Assembly: GCF_004216555.1 (NCBI RefSeq)
Contig: NZ_SGWQ01000011.1
Location: forward strand, 203,532 to 267,531
Direction: 5' to 3'
DNA: 64,000 nucleotides
DNA from: Herbihabitans rhizosphaerae
GTDB taxonomy: Bacteria > Actinomycetota > Actinomycetes > Mycobacteriales > Pseudonocardiaceae
A program made the translations under genes and the position numbers. The notes under the pieces were generated by a model. It searched no databases. It had not been told where the DNA came from and saw nothing but the letters and a program-made list of their open reading frames with translations. Positions 1-8,913 of the stretch are shown here, piece after piece (the stretch's first letter is position 1; every line of letters begins with the position of its first letter).

Positions 1-1405
1 CCGTGTCGTACCCGTCGGGCAGGTCGGCGATGAACTCGTCGGCCTGCGCGGCCACCGCGGCGGCGCGCACCTCCTCGGCGGTGGCGTCCGGACTGCCGTA
101 GGCGATGTTGGCGAACACCGTGTCGGAGAAGAGAAAGGCCTCCTCGAACACCACGCCCAGCGCGCCGCGCAGCGAGGCGATCTCGAGGTCGCGGACGTCC
201 GTCTGTCCGATGTGGACACTGCCGGACTGGACGTCGTAGAACCGGGGGAGCAGCAGCGAGACGGTCGACTTGCCCGAGCCGGCCGTACCGACCAGCGCCA
301 GTGTCTCGCCCGGGTCGACGTGCAGGCTCACCCCGTCCAGCACCGGCTCGCTGCGCGTGTAGCCGAAGCGCACGTCGCGCAGCTCGACCGCGAGCGGCCC
401 GTCCGGCACCTTCGCCGCGTCCGGCTTCTCCCGCACGTCCGGCTGCGAGTCGATCAGCTCGTACACCCGCTCCACGCCGGCCCGCGCGAGTTGCGCGTTG
501 ATCAGCAGGGCGGACAGCAGGCGGGTCGGGCCGACCAGGTTCGTCACGTACGCGGCGAACGCCAGGAACGTGCCCAGCGACAGCGCGTCGTGCATGGCCA
601 TCGCGCCGCCCAGTGCCAGCACGGCCACCTGCCCGGCGGCCGGCGCGGCGACCAGCGTGGCCTGCGGGCGCGCGGTCAGCGACGCGCTGCGCATCCGCTC
701 GGCGAACAGCCGGCGCGCGGCCGACTCCAGGCGGCTCACCTCGCGCGCCTCCTGGCCGAAGCCCTTCACCACGCGCACGCCGGTGACCGTCTCCTCGACG
801 TGCTGGGCGAGGTCGGCCGCGCGCTGTTGCGCCGACCAGGTCGCGGGGAACAGCACCTTGCGGCTGCGCACCGCCACCAACGCCACCATCGGCACCACGA
901 CCAGCGCGACCACGGTGAGCAGCGGCGACAGCCACAGCATCGCGGCCAGCGCGGCGATCGCGAACACCACGTTGCCGATCGAGTACGGCACCATCGACAG
1001 CAGCCCCTGCACGAGCTGCAGGTCGGTGATCGAGCGGGACACCACCTGGCCGGTGCGCATTTTGTCCTGCGCGCCGCCGTCCAGCCGCTGTACCGCGCCG
1101 AACACGGCCTGCCGCAGGTCGTGCTGGACGTCGAGGGCGAGCCGTCCGCCGAGGTAGCGGCGCACGAACGCACTGCCGAAGGTGAGCAGCTCCAGCCCGA
1201 TCAGCGTGATCACGAGCCAGCTCAGCCGGTCGGTGCGGCCGGCGACCGCGTCGTCCACGGCGAAGGCCACCAGCAGCGGGCCGAACGCCTGGAACCCGAC
1301 CCCGATCACGGACGCGCCGACCGAGGCGAGCACCAGCTTGCGGTGCCGCCAGCAGGCCGCGTTCAGCCTGCGGATCCAGCCGGTCGGGTTCTCGGGTGCT
1401 GACAC
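1..1405 (-). CDS. ABC exporter, fused permease/ATPase (3' part cut by window edge)
   Basis: Multidrug- or lipid-exporter-type half transporter of the ABCB class, acting in the cytoplasmic membrane. From the GTG at 1405 it reads an ABC transmembrane region (roughly residues 20-300, several hydrophobic segments) and then the nucleotide-binding domain with Walker A GTAGSGKST. The frame is open to base 1, so the signature motif, Walker B and the stop lie outside. The Q-loop reads VVFEEAFLFSD, with Glu where Gln is usual. Such a site suggests one degenerate ATP site of a heterodimer, whose partner would probably be encoded just beyond the left edge. The GTG was chosen because the same frame meets a stop five codons upstream; a GGAGG lies about 17 bases before it. 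Substrate unknown. Confidence 0.9.
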   Translation of the reverse strand, partial: MSAPENPTGWIRRLNAACWRHRKLVLASVGASVIGVGFQAFGPLLVAFAVDDAVAGRTDRLSWLVITLIGLELLTFGSAFVRRYLGGRLALDVQHDLRQAVFGAVQRLDGGAQDKMRTGQVVSRSITDLQLVQGLLSMVPYSIGNVVFAIAALAAMLWLSPLLTVVALVVVPMVALVAVRSRKVLFPATWSAQQRAADLAQHVEETVTGVRVVKGFGQEAREVSRLESAARRLFAERMRSASLTARPQATLVAAPAAGQVAVLALGGAMAMHDALSLGTFLAFAAYVTNLVGPTRLLSALLINAQLARAGVERVYELIDSQPDVREKPDAAKVPDGPLAVELRDVRFGYTRSEPVLDGVSLHVDPGETLALVGTAGSGKSTVSLLLPRFYDVQSGSVHIGQTDVRDLEIASLRGALGVVFEEAFLFSDTVFANIAYGSPDATAEEVRAAAVAAQADEFIADLPDGYDT

Positions 1406-1453
1406 CAGACCAGGTTACGGATCACCTCCGACAACCGTGCCAAGCTGACCGGC

Positions 1454-2365
1454 ATGCGATCAGTACGCATGGAGCAGCGGGCGGTGTTCGAGCCGCCGCG
1501 CGACGGCGACGTGCTGGTGTCGGCCGACGTCGGCCCGCACGGCGAACTCGTCACGCTCTGGGCCGCCGAGGCGGATCGCGAGGCGCTGCACGGGCGCACC
1601 GTCGCGCCGAGTGGCGTGTCCCACGCGCACACCAGGACCGAGCGGCCGGTGACCGTGCGGGTGTGCGTGCACTACGACGACACCGTGCACCAGGTGGAGA
1701 TCGACAAGTTCCGGCTCGCCCACCCGTCGGTGCAGCCGCTGCCGGACGGGCGGCTGCTCGCCGTCGGTGCGCGCTGTCGGTCGGACAACGGCGGGCCGGA
1801 GCGCAACGCGGTCGTGTACGACGAGCGCGGGCGCAAGATCACCGCGGCCAGCGTCGGCGACGGGGTGAACCACGTGCGGACCACGCCGTCCGGTGCGATC
1901 TGGGTCGGGTACTTCGACGAGGGCATCACTGGGATCGGCGCGCCCGGGATCGTGCGGTTCGACCAGGATCTCCAGGTCGCGTGGCGGTTTCCGGTCAACG
2001 TGCTGGACGACGGCATCCTCGATTGCTATGCGCTCAACTCAGATGGTGAGAACATCTGGGCGTGCACCTACCCCGAGTTTCCGGTGATCCGGATCGACGG
2101 CGAGCGGGTCACGTCGTGGCGTAACCGGCTGCGAGGTGTGGACGCGCTGATCACCGACGGGCGGCGGTGCGCACTGGTCGGCGGCTACGGCAGCGATCGC
2201 GACCGGCTGATGATCGGGCAGTTGGACGGCGGCGGCTACAACCCTCGTGATCGCCGCCGTCTCGTGACACCGCCCGGTGACCGCATTGCGATCACCGGGC
2301 GGTGTTCGACGCTGCACGTGGTCGCCGGCCACACGTGGTGGACGCTCGACCTCGCTGATCTCTGA
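1454..2365 (+). CDS. hypothetical protein, beta-propeller-like
   Basis: No family recognised with certainty. The 303-residue protein has no signal peptide or membrane segment and is rich in beta-type stretches with regularly spaced Gly, Asp and Trp (for example AIWVGYFDEG and NIWACTYPEF), as in WD40/NHL-type propellers. It may be a soluble binding protein. ATG 1454 is used; ATG 1469 is an alternative, and neither has a clear ribosome site. It is divergent from the ABC exporter and converges on the ABC-2 permease: its stop abuts that gene's stop, with a small CTGATC/GATCAG dyad (2355-2369) across the junction. Confidence 0.75.
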   Translation: MRSVRMEQRAVFEPPRDGDVLVSADVGPHGELVTLWAAEADREALHGRTVAPSGVSHAHTRTERPVTVRVCVHYDDTVHQVEIDKFRLAHPSVQPLPDGRLLAVGARCRSDNGGPERNAVVYDERGRKITAASVGDGVNHVRTTPSGAIWVGYFDEGITGIGAPGIVRFDQDLQVAWRFPVNVLDDGILDCYALNSDGENIWACTYPEFPVIRIDGERVTSWRNRLRGVDALITDGRRCALVGGYGSDRDRLMIGQLDGGGYNPRDRRRLVTPPGDRIAITGRCSTLHVVAGHTWWTLDLADL

Positions 2366-3265
2366 TCAGGTGATGTCGCGCCGCTGGTTGCGCGCGAGTC
2401 CGGACACGAAGAACAGCATGCTCCAGCCGATGAAGATCAACGCGCTGGCCCAGAGGGCGAACGCGCCGGGTGCGCCGGCCGCGAACCGCATCGCCGCCTG
2501 GAAGGTGTCGACCGCCCGGTCGGAGATGGGCTTGCCCTGGGCGAGTTCCTCGATCTGCTTCTGGATCAGATCCGCGGCGGTCGAGCCGGTCAGGCCGTTC
2601 GCCGACCCGTTCGGCAGCGCACCGGCGATGTTCGGCTTTCCGTCGGCGAACCCGGTGAGCACGATCTCGCTGACCGGGCCGACGATGATCGCGTAGATCA
2701 ACAACACGATCACCGACGCCACCGGCGAGCCCATCAGCGCGCCGACACCCAGGCCGAGCAGAGTCCACAGGACGGTGGACACGATGCCCATCAGCGCGAT
2801 CAGCATCCACTGGCCGCCCTCGGGCAGGATGTCGGAATCCGAGCCGGCCAGCGTGCCGAGGCTGGCGCCGAGGACGATCACGATGCCGTAGATCGCGCCC
2901 CACAGCACGTAGGTGATCGCCTTCGCGCTGAGCAGCGCGGGACGGCTGGACGCGGTGAGGAAGCTGGTGGTGATCGTCTTGCGGTGCAGCTCGGACGAGA
3001 GCGCCAGTGCTCCGAAGATCAGCGGGAACATCGTGGAGATGTTGATCGCCCTGGTCAGCGCGATCACGCCGAAGGAGACGGAGTCCTTCCCGATCCCGGC
3101 GGACTTGATGAAGTCCTCACGGTAGACGTCGTCGGCGATGTCGGAGGTCAGCGCGCCGACACCCCACGCCATGGCCAGCGCCACGATGAAGGTGGGGATC
3201 ATCAGGCCCCACCACATCTTGGTGGTGAGGATCTTGCGGAACTCCGCGTTGATCAACCTGCCCAT
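2366..3265 (-). CDS. ABC-2 type transporter permease
   Basis: Membrane subunit of an ABC-2 transporter, paired with the ATPase just upstream. It begins MGRLINAEFRKILTTKMWW, the amphipathic start typical of ABC-2 permeases, then has a first membrane span, a long external loop and about five more hydrophobic segments. ATG 3265 shares one base with the ATPase stop, which implies translational coupling; the longer frame upstream belongs to the ATPase in another phase. Substrate cannot be read from sequence. Confidence 0.88.
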   Translation of the reverse strand: MGRLINAEFRKILTTKMWWGLMIPTFIVALAMAWGVGALTSDIADDVYREDFIKSAGIGKDSVSFGVIALTRAINISTMFPLIFGALALSSELHRKTITTSFLTASSRPALLSAKAITYVLWGAIYGIVIVLGASLGTLAGSDSDILPEGGQWMLIALMGIVSTVLWTLLGLGVGALMGSPVASVIVLLIYAIIVGPVSEIVLTGFADGKPNIAGALPNGSANGLTGSTAADLIQKQIEELAQGKPISDRAVDTFQAAMRFAAGAPGAFALWASALIFIGWSMLFFVSGLARNQRRDIT

Positions 3266-4380
3266 CAGGCGTTGCCTCCCTGTCCGCCCTGGTAGCCCTG
3301 GTGCTGGTCGTAACCCTGCGGCGGTGGCGGCGCCTGCGGCACCGGCCCGCTCTGCGGGTTCCAACCTCCGGGCTGCGCGCCCTGGGGCAGTTGCACCGGC
3401 GCGGCGTACCCGCCCGGCGGCGTGCCGTGTGCCCCCGGCGGCAACTGGCCGAACTGCGGGGGGTTCTGCGGTGCCGCGTACTGGCCGCTGGTGAGCCGGA
3501 AGAACAGCTCCTCCAGATCGGCCCGCTCCTCCTGGACGCCGTACAGTGCGACACCGGCCTTCGCCGCGACGTCGCCGACCTGTTGCACGGTCACGCCGGG
3601 AATCGCGATCTTGCCGTCCTGGGTCGGCGTGGCCCCGGAGAGCCCGGCCTCCTGCAGCGCGCCGACCAGCTTGTTCGGGTCGGACGGCTGGGCGATCACC
3701 CGCGACTGCTGCGACTTCCGCAGATCATCGAGCATGCCGTAGTACATGGTCTGGCCGCGGCTGATGATCACGACCTGATCGATGGTCTGCTCGACCTCGG
3801 CCAGCAGGTGCGAGGAGATCAACACCGTGCGGCCGCCACCGGCGAAGCTGCGCAGGAACGTGCGCAGCCAGGCGATGCCCTCGGGGTCCAGACCGTTGGC
3901 CGGCTCGTCGAGCACCAGCACCTGCGGGTCGCCCAGCAGCGCGGTGGCCAGTGCCAGGCGCTGTTTCATACCGAGGGAGAACCCGCCGGCCTTGCGGTGC
4001 GCCGCCTCACCGAGGCCGACGAGGTGCAGCACCTCGTCACACCGCTGGTCCGGGATGCCCATCGCGGCCGCGTACACCCGCAGGTGGTTGCGTGCCGATC
4101 TGGTCGGGTGGAATCCCTGGGCCTCGAGCACGGCGCCGACCACCCGGCCGGGGTTGCCGAGGTGGTTGAACGGCTGGCCGTTGATCGTCGCCCAACCGGC
4201 GGTGGGCGTGACCAAACCGAGCAGCATGCGCAGGGTCGTGGTCTTGCCCGCGCCGTTCGGGCCGAGGAAGCCGGTTACCGATCCCGGTTCCACGTGGAAG
4301 CTGAGGTTCTGCACCGCGCCCACCTGACCGAAGTGCTTGGTCAGGTTCTGGACAACGATGCGACCGCTGCCGTCGTGCAC
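3265..4380 (-). CDS. ABC transporter ATP-binding protein with Pro/Gly/Gln-rich tail
   Basis: Energises the adjacent ABC-2 permease. Walker [10 protein letters not shown] near residue 40, signature FSLGMKQRLA (a variant of LSGGQ), Walker B VLVLDEP, and a switch His in SSHLLAE. The ATPase core ends near residue 300; about 70 residues then follow that are very rich in Pro, Gly and Gln, unusual for this family and probably disordered. GTG 4380 has GGGAGG a few bases upstream. The first gene of a two-gene operon. Confidence 0.92.
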   Translation of the reverse strand: MHDGSGRIVVQNLTKHFGQVGAVQNLSFHVEPGSVTGFLGPNGAGKTTTLRMLLGLVTPTAGWATINGQPFNHLGNPGRVVGAVLEAQGFHPTRSARNHLRVYAAAMGIPDQRCDEVLHLVGLGEAAHRKAGGFSLGMKQRLALATALLGDPQVLVLDEPANGLDPEGIAWLRTFLRSFAGGGRTVLISSHLLAEVEQTIDQVVIISRGQTMYYGMLDDLRKSQQSRVIAQPSDPNKLVGALQEAGLSGATPTQDGKIAIPGVTVQQVGDVAAKAGVALYGVQEERADLEELFFRLTSGQYAAPQNPPQFGQLPPGAHGTPPGGYAAPVQLPQGAQPGGWNPQSGPVPQAPPPPQGYDQHQGYQGGQGGNA

Positions 4381-4431
4381 AGGGCCTCCCTGTTCGCCTG
4401 GCGATTGCTGGCGACATCTTGCCCTATGCGA

Positions 4432-4737
4432 TCAGCGGCCGTGCCGCGACGGGCCCTTCCGCACACGATGCCCGGTCGCGTCACCGATCAGTTGCCGATG
4501 CGCCATCCGCCAGACCTGGCACGGCCACCGCTTGCCGCGCCATCCGCGTGGGCAGGCCTGGCAGCGCCGGTCGTGGTCGGGCTGGTGCACGGTCAGCAGC
4601 AGACGCCACCCTTCGGCCAGCCGGTGCAACTCGGTGCGGGCCAGTGCTTCCACGGTCCGCGGGTCGCCGCCGTCGGCCACATGGTCCAGCAGGTCGAGCC
4701 GTCGAAGCACGGCGTCGCGGATGGCGTCGTCGCTCAT
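4432..4737 (-). CDS. hypothetical protein, small, Cys/His-containing
   Basis: Unrecognised 101-residue protein. The N-terminal half is acidic and helical; the C-terminal half is basic with Trp and a cluster HDRRCQACPRGW followed by another Cys, which could bind zinc. Its ATG overlaps the stop of the gene upstream (ATGA), the main support that both are real. Function unknown. Confidence 0.55.
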   Translation of the reverse strand: MSDDAIRDAVLRRLDLLDHVADGGDPRTVEALARTELHRLAEGWRLLLTVHQPDHDRRCQACPRGWRGKRWPCQVWRMAHRQLIGDATGHRVRKGPSRHGR

Positions 4738-4934
4738 CGCGGCGGCCCGGTCGGTACGTCGGCGACCGCCTCGCCGAGGACCTTGGCCAGCGTGCTCGCC
4801 TGCTGCGGCGAGAACACGGCGGACGCGCCGGGCGGCTGGACCAGGACCACGCCGTCACCGGCTGTCAGTACGGTCAGCGCCCTGTCACGGCCGAACGGAT
4901 CGTGGCAGCTGATGCGCCAGCGGAGTTCGTTCAT
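4734..4934 (-). CDS. hypothetical protein, small
   Basis: Unrecognised 66-residue protein starting MNELRWRISCHDPFGRD, with a GAAGGAAG ribosome site a few bases before the ATG. It forms a two-gene unit with the downstream Cys/His protein through a four-base overlap. Such small pairs are frequent in actinomycetes and sometimes sit beside XRE regulators, but none is visible here. Confidence 0.55.
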   Translation of the reverse strand: MNELRWRISCHDPFGRDRALTVLTAGDGVVLVQPPGASAVFSPQQASTLAKVLGEAVADVPTGPPR

Positions 4935-5183
4935 GGGACTTCCTTCACACCGTGTAGGGCTGTGTCACTCCTTTGTCGTCATCGGCAAGATCAGTACTAA
5001 TCCGTAGCCAGGTTCACACCATCGGTTAGTTTGTCCTGCGCATCACCCATTCGTGACCCTTTCGCGGAGGCATCCACCGGGTATCGATTCGAAGCCAGGT
5101 GAGGCGCTTGTCCGAGTTATTGCCTAAGCTTGTCCCCGGCGGCCCGCTCCCGGTGACCCCCAGGCCGGTCGAGCGGGCCGCCC

Positions 5184-5290
5184 CGAACCTCGAACCGTGT
5201 TCGCGGAGAGCGCGAACCACGGTTCGGGGCAATGTCTTGTGGGGCCAAGCCCCCCACCCCTGCCGGGGGGCAAGCCCCCGGACCCCCGTA
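5184..5290. repeat. intergenic inverted-repeat cluster
   Basis: The gene-free stretch 4935-5355 holds no credible coding frame. A hairpin (CGAACCGTGTTCGCG at 5191-5205 against 5211-5226, one bulged base) is followed by a C/G-rich set of nested repeats around GGGGCCAAGCCCC and GGGGGGCAAGCCCCC. This type of G/C palindrome is common between actinomycete genes; role unknown. Confidence 0.6.
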
Positions 5291-5305
5291 GGTGGGCCGT
5301 CATGA

Positions 5306-5346
5306 CAGAAGGGGCCACCGTCCATATTGGACGGTGGCCCCTTCTG
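5306..5346 (-). terminator. strong hairpin terminator of ald
   Basis: Perfect 19-bp arms (CAGAAGGGGCCACCGTCCA) with a three-base loop, lying directly after the ald stop codon on the minus strand. No U-tract, as is usual for actinomycete terminators. It may act in both directions. Confidence 0.8.
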
Positions 5347-5355
5347 TTTGGGGTG

Positions 5356-6477
5356 TTACGCGTTCCCGATGACCTCGTCGAGGTCGGTGTACGACAGGCC
5401 GTGGGCCTCGGCGACCGGGGCGTTGGTGAGCGCGCCGGCGTGCGTGTTCAGGCCGAGAGCCAGCGGACGGTCGGCGCGCAGCGCGTCGGCCCAGCCGTGC
5501 TCGGCGAGTGACACCGCGTACGGGAGCGTCACGTTGGTCAGCGCGTAGGTGGACGTGCGCGGGACGGCGCCTGGCATGTTGGCCACGCAGTAGAACACCG
5601 TCTCGTGCACCGAGTACGTCGGCTCGGCGTGCGTGGTGGGCCGCGAGTCCTCGAAGCAGCCGCCCTGGTCGATCGAGATGTCCACCAGCACCGCGCCCGG
5701 CTTCATCCGCTCGACCAGCGCGTTGGACACCAGCTTCGGCGCCCGGGCACCCGCCACCAGCACCGCGCCGATCACCAGGTCGGCCTCCAGCACGGCCTGC
5801 TCCAGCGCGTAGCGGTTGGACGCCACCGTGCGGATGCGGCCGTGGTAGTCGCGGTCGATCTGGCGCAGCCGGTCCACGTTGGTGTCCAGGATCTCCACGT
5901 CGGAGCCCATACCGAGGGCGATCGTGGCCGCGTTCAGGCCGGCGACACCGCCACCGATCACGACCACGCGGGCCGGGTGCACACCGGGCACGCCGCCGGG
6001 CAGCACGCCGCGCCCGCCGGACGGACGCATCAGCGAGTACGCGCCGACCTGCGGCGCGAGCCGGCCGGCCACCTCGGACATCGGGGCCAGCAGCGGCAGC
6101 GCGCCGGTGGGCAACTGCACCGTCTCGTACGCGATCGCGGTGCTGCCGGAGTCGATCAGCGCCCTGGTCAGCGCCTCGTCGGCGGCCAGGTGCAGGTAGG
6201 TGAACAGCACCTGGTCCTTGCGCAGCAGCGGGTACTCCTGCGCGATCGGCTCCTTCACCTTGAGTACGAGGTCACCCTCGGCCCACACCTCGGCCGCGGT
6301 CGTGAGCACCTTGGCGCCGGCGGCGAGGAACTCCTCGTCCGGGATGGCCGAACCGGCGCCGGCGTTCGCCTCGACGAACACCTCGTGGCCGCGATCGACC
6401 AGCTCGTGCACCCCGGCCGGGGTCAGCGCCACCCGGTACTCGTGGTTCTTGATCTCCCGGGGAACAGCGATCTTCAC
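5356..6477 (-). CDS. ald: alanine dehydrogenase
   Basis: NAD-dependent oxidative deamination of L-alanine to pyruvate and ammonia, and the reverse, in the cytoplasm. The 373-residue length fits the family. Substrate-binding/catalytic residues K75 (VLKVKEP) and H96 (TYLHLAAD) are at the positions known from the mycobacterial enzyme. The Rossmann motif is VVIGGGVAGLNAA, and the C-terminal VDISIDQGGCFEDS block is present. GTG 6477 gives the conserved start VKIAVPREIKNHEYRVAL, and GAGAGGA lies upstream; the longer frame to 6603 is not family sequence. It follows a PucR-type regulator on the same strand, separated by a palindrome, so the regulator probably controls it. Confidence 0.96.
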   Translation of the reverse strand: MKIAVPREIKNHEYRVALTPAGVHELVDRGHEVFVEANAGAGSAIPDEEFLAAGAKVLTTAAEVWAEGDLVLKVKEPIAQEYPLLRKDQVLFTYLHLAADEALTRALIDSGSTAIAYETVQLPTGALPLLAPMSEVAGRLAPQVGAYSLMRPSGGRGVLPGGVPGVHPARVVVIGGGVAGLNAATIALGMGSDVEILDTNVDRLRQIDRDYHGRIRTVASNRYALEQAVLEADLVIGAVLVAGARAPKLVSNALVERMKPGAVLVDISIDQGGCFEDSRPTTHAEPTYSVHETVFYCVANMPGAVPRTSTYALTNVTLPYAVSLAEHGWADALRADRPLALGLNTHAGALTNAPVAEAHGLSYTDLDEVIGNA

Positions 6478-6586
6478 CGTTGGTCCTCTCGTTGCCTGTG
6501 TTGCCCCATCTGGGTGTCCTACACCACGGTGAGGCAGCAACTCTCCGCTGTCATCGTGCTCCTGCACTGACGATTTCGCTTCTAGT

Positions 6587-6603
6587 TTGTGCTCCGAGCA
6601 CAA
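6587..6603. promoter_or_regulatory. 17-bp palindrome between pucR and ald, candidate operator
   Basis: TTGTGCTC-C-GAGCACAA is a perfect 8-bp dyad ending at the pucR stop and about 110 bases before the ald start. It could be the PucR-family operator for ald, or a short pucR terminator. Inference only. Confidence 0.5.
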
Positions 6604-8172
6604 CTACCGCCAGCGGAGCGCCGCCAGCTGGGTGAGCAGCGCGAGCCGCACGTCCGGGTCGGCCAGGTCCACGCCGGCCAACTCGCCGATCCGCGCCATC
6701 CGGTAACGCAGCGTGTTGGGATGGATGCCGAGAGAGCTGCTCGCCGCGCGCGCGTCGCCGGGGTGACGCAGCCAGGCGTAGAGCGTGTCGACGTACCGGG
6801 TGCCGTCCGCCTTGTCCGCGGCGATCAGCCGGGGCAGCGGGCCGAGGTCGGTGACACCCGCGCCGGTCGCCGCCACGGCGAGCCGGTGCAGCACGAGTAC
6901 CGCCCACACGTCCTCGTGCGTGGCGACCGGCGGCGGCACCAGTCCGGCGCGCAGCAGGGCGAGCGATTCGTCGGCCTGTGCGCGGGAGTCGGCCAGCTCG
7001 CCGAGTTCCACCGGTGCGCCGGCCGCGACCAGTGCGCCGCCGTCACCCTCGTCCGTGTCCGCGCAGAGTGCCTTGCGCAGCTCGGGCCAGCCGCCCGCGC
7101 CGGACCGGTCCGGTACCACGGCGTAGAGCACGTCGCCCAGCTCCGCCACGGCCGGCCGCCGCCCGATGCCGGCGGTGATCCGCTCCCACAGCGCCAGCCG
7201 CATACCCTCGGCGCCGAGCGCGTCCTCGGTGTCCACGTCGATCGCGACCACCCGGTGCGGCTCGTGTTCCAGGTCCAATTCGGCGGTGGCCAGGCGCACG
7301 CTGCCGGTGCCGGACAGGATCGCGCGCACCAGTTCGGCGGACCGCCGCCGCTCGGCGTCCAGCAGCGCGCGCCGGCGCAGAAGGTGAAGTGCCACAACGG
7401 GTGCGGCGTCCGCGAAGGCGGCGGCGCGCTCGTCCGGCACCGGCCCGGCGACCACCGCCCACATCGAGCCGAGCAGCTCGCCACCCATCCTGATCGGCAC
7501 GATCAGCCGTGGCAGCGTGCCGTCCGCCTGGGCCGGCACGAAGATCGTGGTGCGGCCGCGGGACAGGTCGCGGAACACGCCGCGGGAGCGGAACCTGGCG
7601 AGTACGTCGTCCGGTACGCGCCGGCCCATGATCGTGGACACCCGCGCCGGGTCGGTGCGGTCCTGGCGGGCCGAGTAGGCGAGTACCCGGGAGTTGGCGT
7701 CCTCGATGGTCACCGGAGCGTCCACCACCGCGGCCGCCGCGTCGGCGAGCCGGAACAGGTCGCCGAACCCGGGGGCGCCGTCCGTGCTGGCCAGCGACTC
7801 GTGCTCGTCGGCGGCCGCGTCCAGCACCGTGCGCAGCAGCCACACCAGCTGCGCCCACGCGGCGGCGACGTGCACCTCGACGATCGTCACGCCGGCCGCC
7901 CGTGCGGCGGTGCGCACCGCGGACCGGCCGGCCAGCGGCGGCTTCAGCAGGACGGCCGCGGCGCCGTGCGAGCCGCAGTGCCTGATCAGCTCGACCGCCG
8001 CGTCCACGGTGTGCGCCGCGACCGCGAGGACCAGGTCGCCGTCCGCGACGTGGGTGCGCCGGCCGGCCTCGGCGATCACCACGTCGGTGACGGTGCTGGG
8101 GCCCTCGACGGGGAGGGTGACGCGCAGCAGCGTGGGACCGACGCGGTCGGCCACGCCCCGCACGGAGATCAT
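6604..8172 (-). CDS. PucR/CdaR-family transcriptional regulator
   Basis: Cytoplasmic DNA-binding regulator of 522 residues. The N-terminal PucR-like sensory region covers about 1-150, a GGDEF-like/GAF-type central region follows, and the C-terminal PucR helix-turn-helix reads YVDTLYAWLRHPGDARAASS and then NTLRYRMARI. ATG 8172 has GGGAGGA upstream. Relatives next to ald activate it when alanine is the carbon or nitrogen source; that role is inferred from position. Confidence 0.9.
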   Translation of the reverse strand: MISVRGVADRVGPTLLRVTLPVEGPSTVTDVVIAEAGRRTHVADGDLVLAVAAHTVDAAVELIRHCGSHGAAAVLLKPPLAGRSAVRTAARAAGVTIVEVHVAAAWAQLVWLLRTVLDAAADEHESLASTDGAPGFGDLFRLADAAAAVVDAPVTIEDANSRVLAYSARQDRTDPARVSTIMGRRVPDDVLARFRSRGVFRDLSRGRTTIFVPAQADGTLPRLIVPIRMGGELLGSMWAVVAGPVPDERAAAFADAAPVVALHLLRRRALLDAERRRSAELVRAILSGTGSVRLATAELDLEHEPHRVVAIDVDTEDALGAEGMRLALWERITAGIGRRPAVAELGDVLYAVVPDRSGAGGWPELRKALCADTDEGDGGALVAAGAPVELGELADSRAQADESLALLRAGLVPPPVATHEDVWAVLVLHRLAVAATGAGVTDLGPLPRLIAADKADGTRYVDTLYAWLRHPGDARAASSSLGIHPNTLRYRMARIGELAGVDLADPDVRLALLTQLAALRWR

Positions 8173-8252
8173 CCGTCCTCCCGCCTGTCACGTCCGATGG
8201 CCGCTCATCGTCCTCGTATCAACACATCGTTCACCCAGCAGGGAGGAAAGTC

Positions 8253-8645
8253 ATGCGCAGCTACGCCAGAGTGGTCGCGGCGCTCGCGGCGGTGTTCTAC
8301 CTGGTCTTCGGCGTGTGGGCACTCGTGGCGCCGTTGTCGTTCGCGGCGAACATCGCCACCTACGGCGAGCCCAACGTGCACTATCTGCACGATCTCGGCG
8401 CGTTCCAGATCGGGATCGGGGTGGCGGCGCTGGCCGGGTTGTTCCTGGCCGACGGGCTGGCCGCGGTGCTGGCCGGTGTGTCGGCGGGCTCGATCATGCA
8501 CGCGGTGTCGCACGTCGTGGACGTGGATCTCGGTGGGCGCGGCCATGATCCGTACGCCACCGGTCTGATCGGCCTGCTCACCCTGGTCGCGTTCATCGGC
8601 GCGGTCAGGAGTCGTGCCGGGCGACCAACGCGCGTAGAGCGCTGA
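8253..8645 (+). CDS. small four-helix membrane protein
   Basis: 130 residues with four hydrophobic segments (about 7-30, 48-70, 73-92, 100-120). Helix 1 contains VFYLVFGVWALVAPLSF and a central HYLHDLGAFQIG. This resembles DUF4345/DoxX-like four-helix proteins but is not firmly assigned. GGGAGGAAAG precedes the ATG. The gene converges with the next one and the two overlap by 41 bases at their 3' ends. Confidence 0.75.
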   Translation: MRSYARVVAALAAVFYLVFGVWALVAPLSFAANIATYGEPNVHYLHDLGAFQIGIGVAALAGLFLADGLAAVLAGVSAGSIMHAVSHVVDVDLGGRGHDPYATGLIGLLTLVAFIGAVRSRAGRPTRVER

Positions 8646-8913
8646 TCTCCTTGTGCAGGGCGGCGCGGCCGGAGCGGGTGATGCCGACCCAGGTGCGCGG
8701 CCGCTTGCCGTCGTAGCCCTTCTCCATGGTCAGCAGCCCGGCGTCGACGAGCACGGTGAGATGGCGGGACAGGTTGCCGGCGGTCAGGTCCAACGCCTCA
8801 CGCAGGTAGCCGAACTCGACGCGCTTGGACTCCGCCGCGATGGTCAGGATCCCGAGGCGGTGCTTCTGGTGCACGACGTCGTCGAGCCCGTTGGTCGGGT
8901 GGTCGTCGCTCAT
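8605..8913 (-). CDS. winged-helix transcriptional regulator
   Basis: 102-residue MarR/ArsR-like winged helix with recognition helix in TAGNLSRHLTVLVDAGLL and wing EKGYDGKRPRTWVGIT. No separate ligand domain. ATG 8913 overlaps the stop of the membrane protein gene upstream (ATGA), so the two are co-translated, a pattern in which the regulator and a membrane protein form one module. The longer open frame upstream is a shadow of the membrane gene. Confidence 0.85.
   Translation of the reverse strand: MSDDHPTNGLDDVVHQKHRLGILTIAAESKRVEFGYLREALDLTAGNLSRHLTVLVDAGLLTMEKGYDGKRPRTWVGITRSGRAALHKEISALRALVARHDS

Noticed and set aside
212..1402. Long plus-strand open frame rich in Arg, His and Gln
   Set aside because: It is the complement of the ABC exporter; the reading matches no protein family and its composition is that of an antisense high-GC frame.
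5026..5325. Minus-strand open frame of 99 codons after ald
   Set aside because: It covers the inverted repeats and terminator and has no ribosome site, so it is unlikely to be coding.
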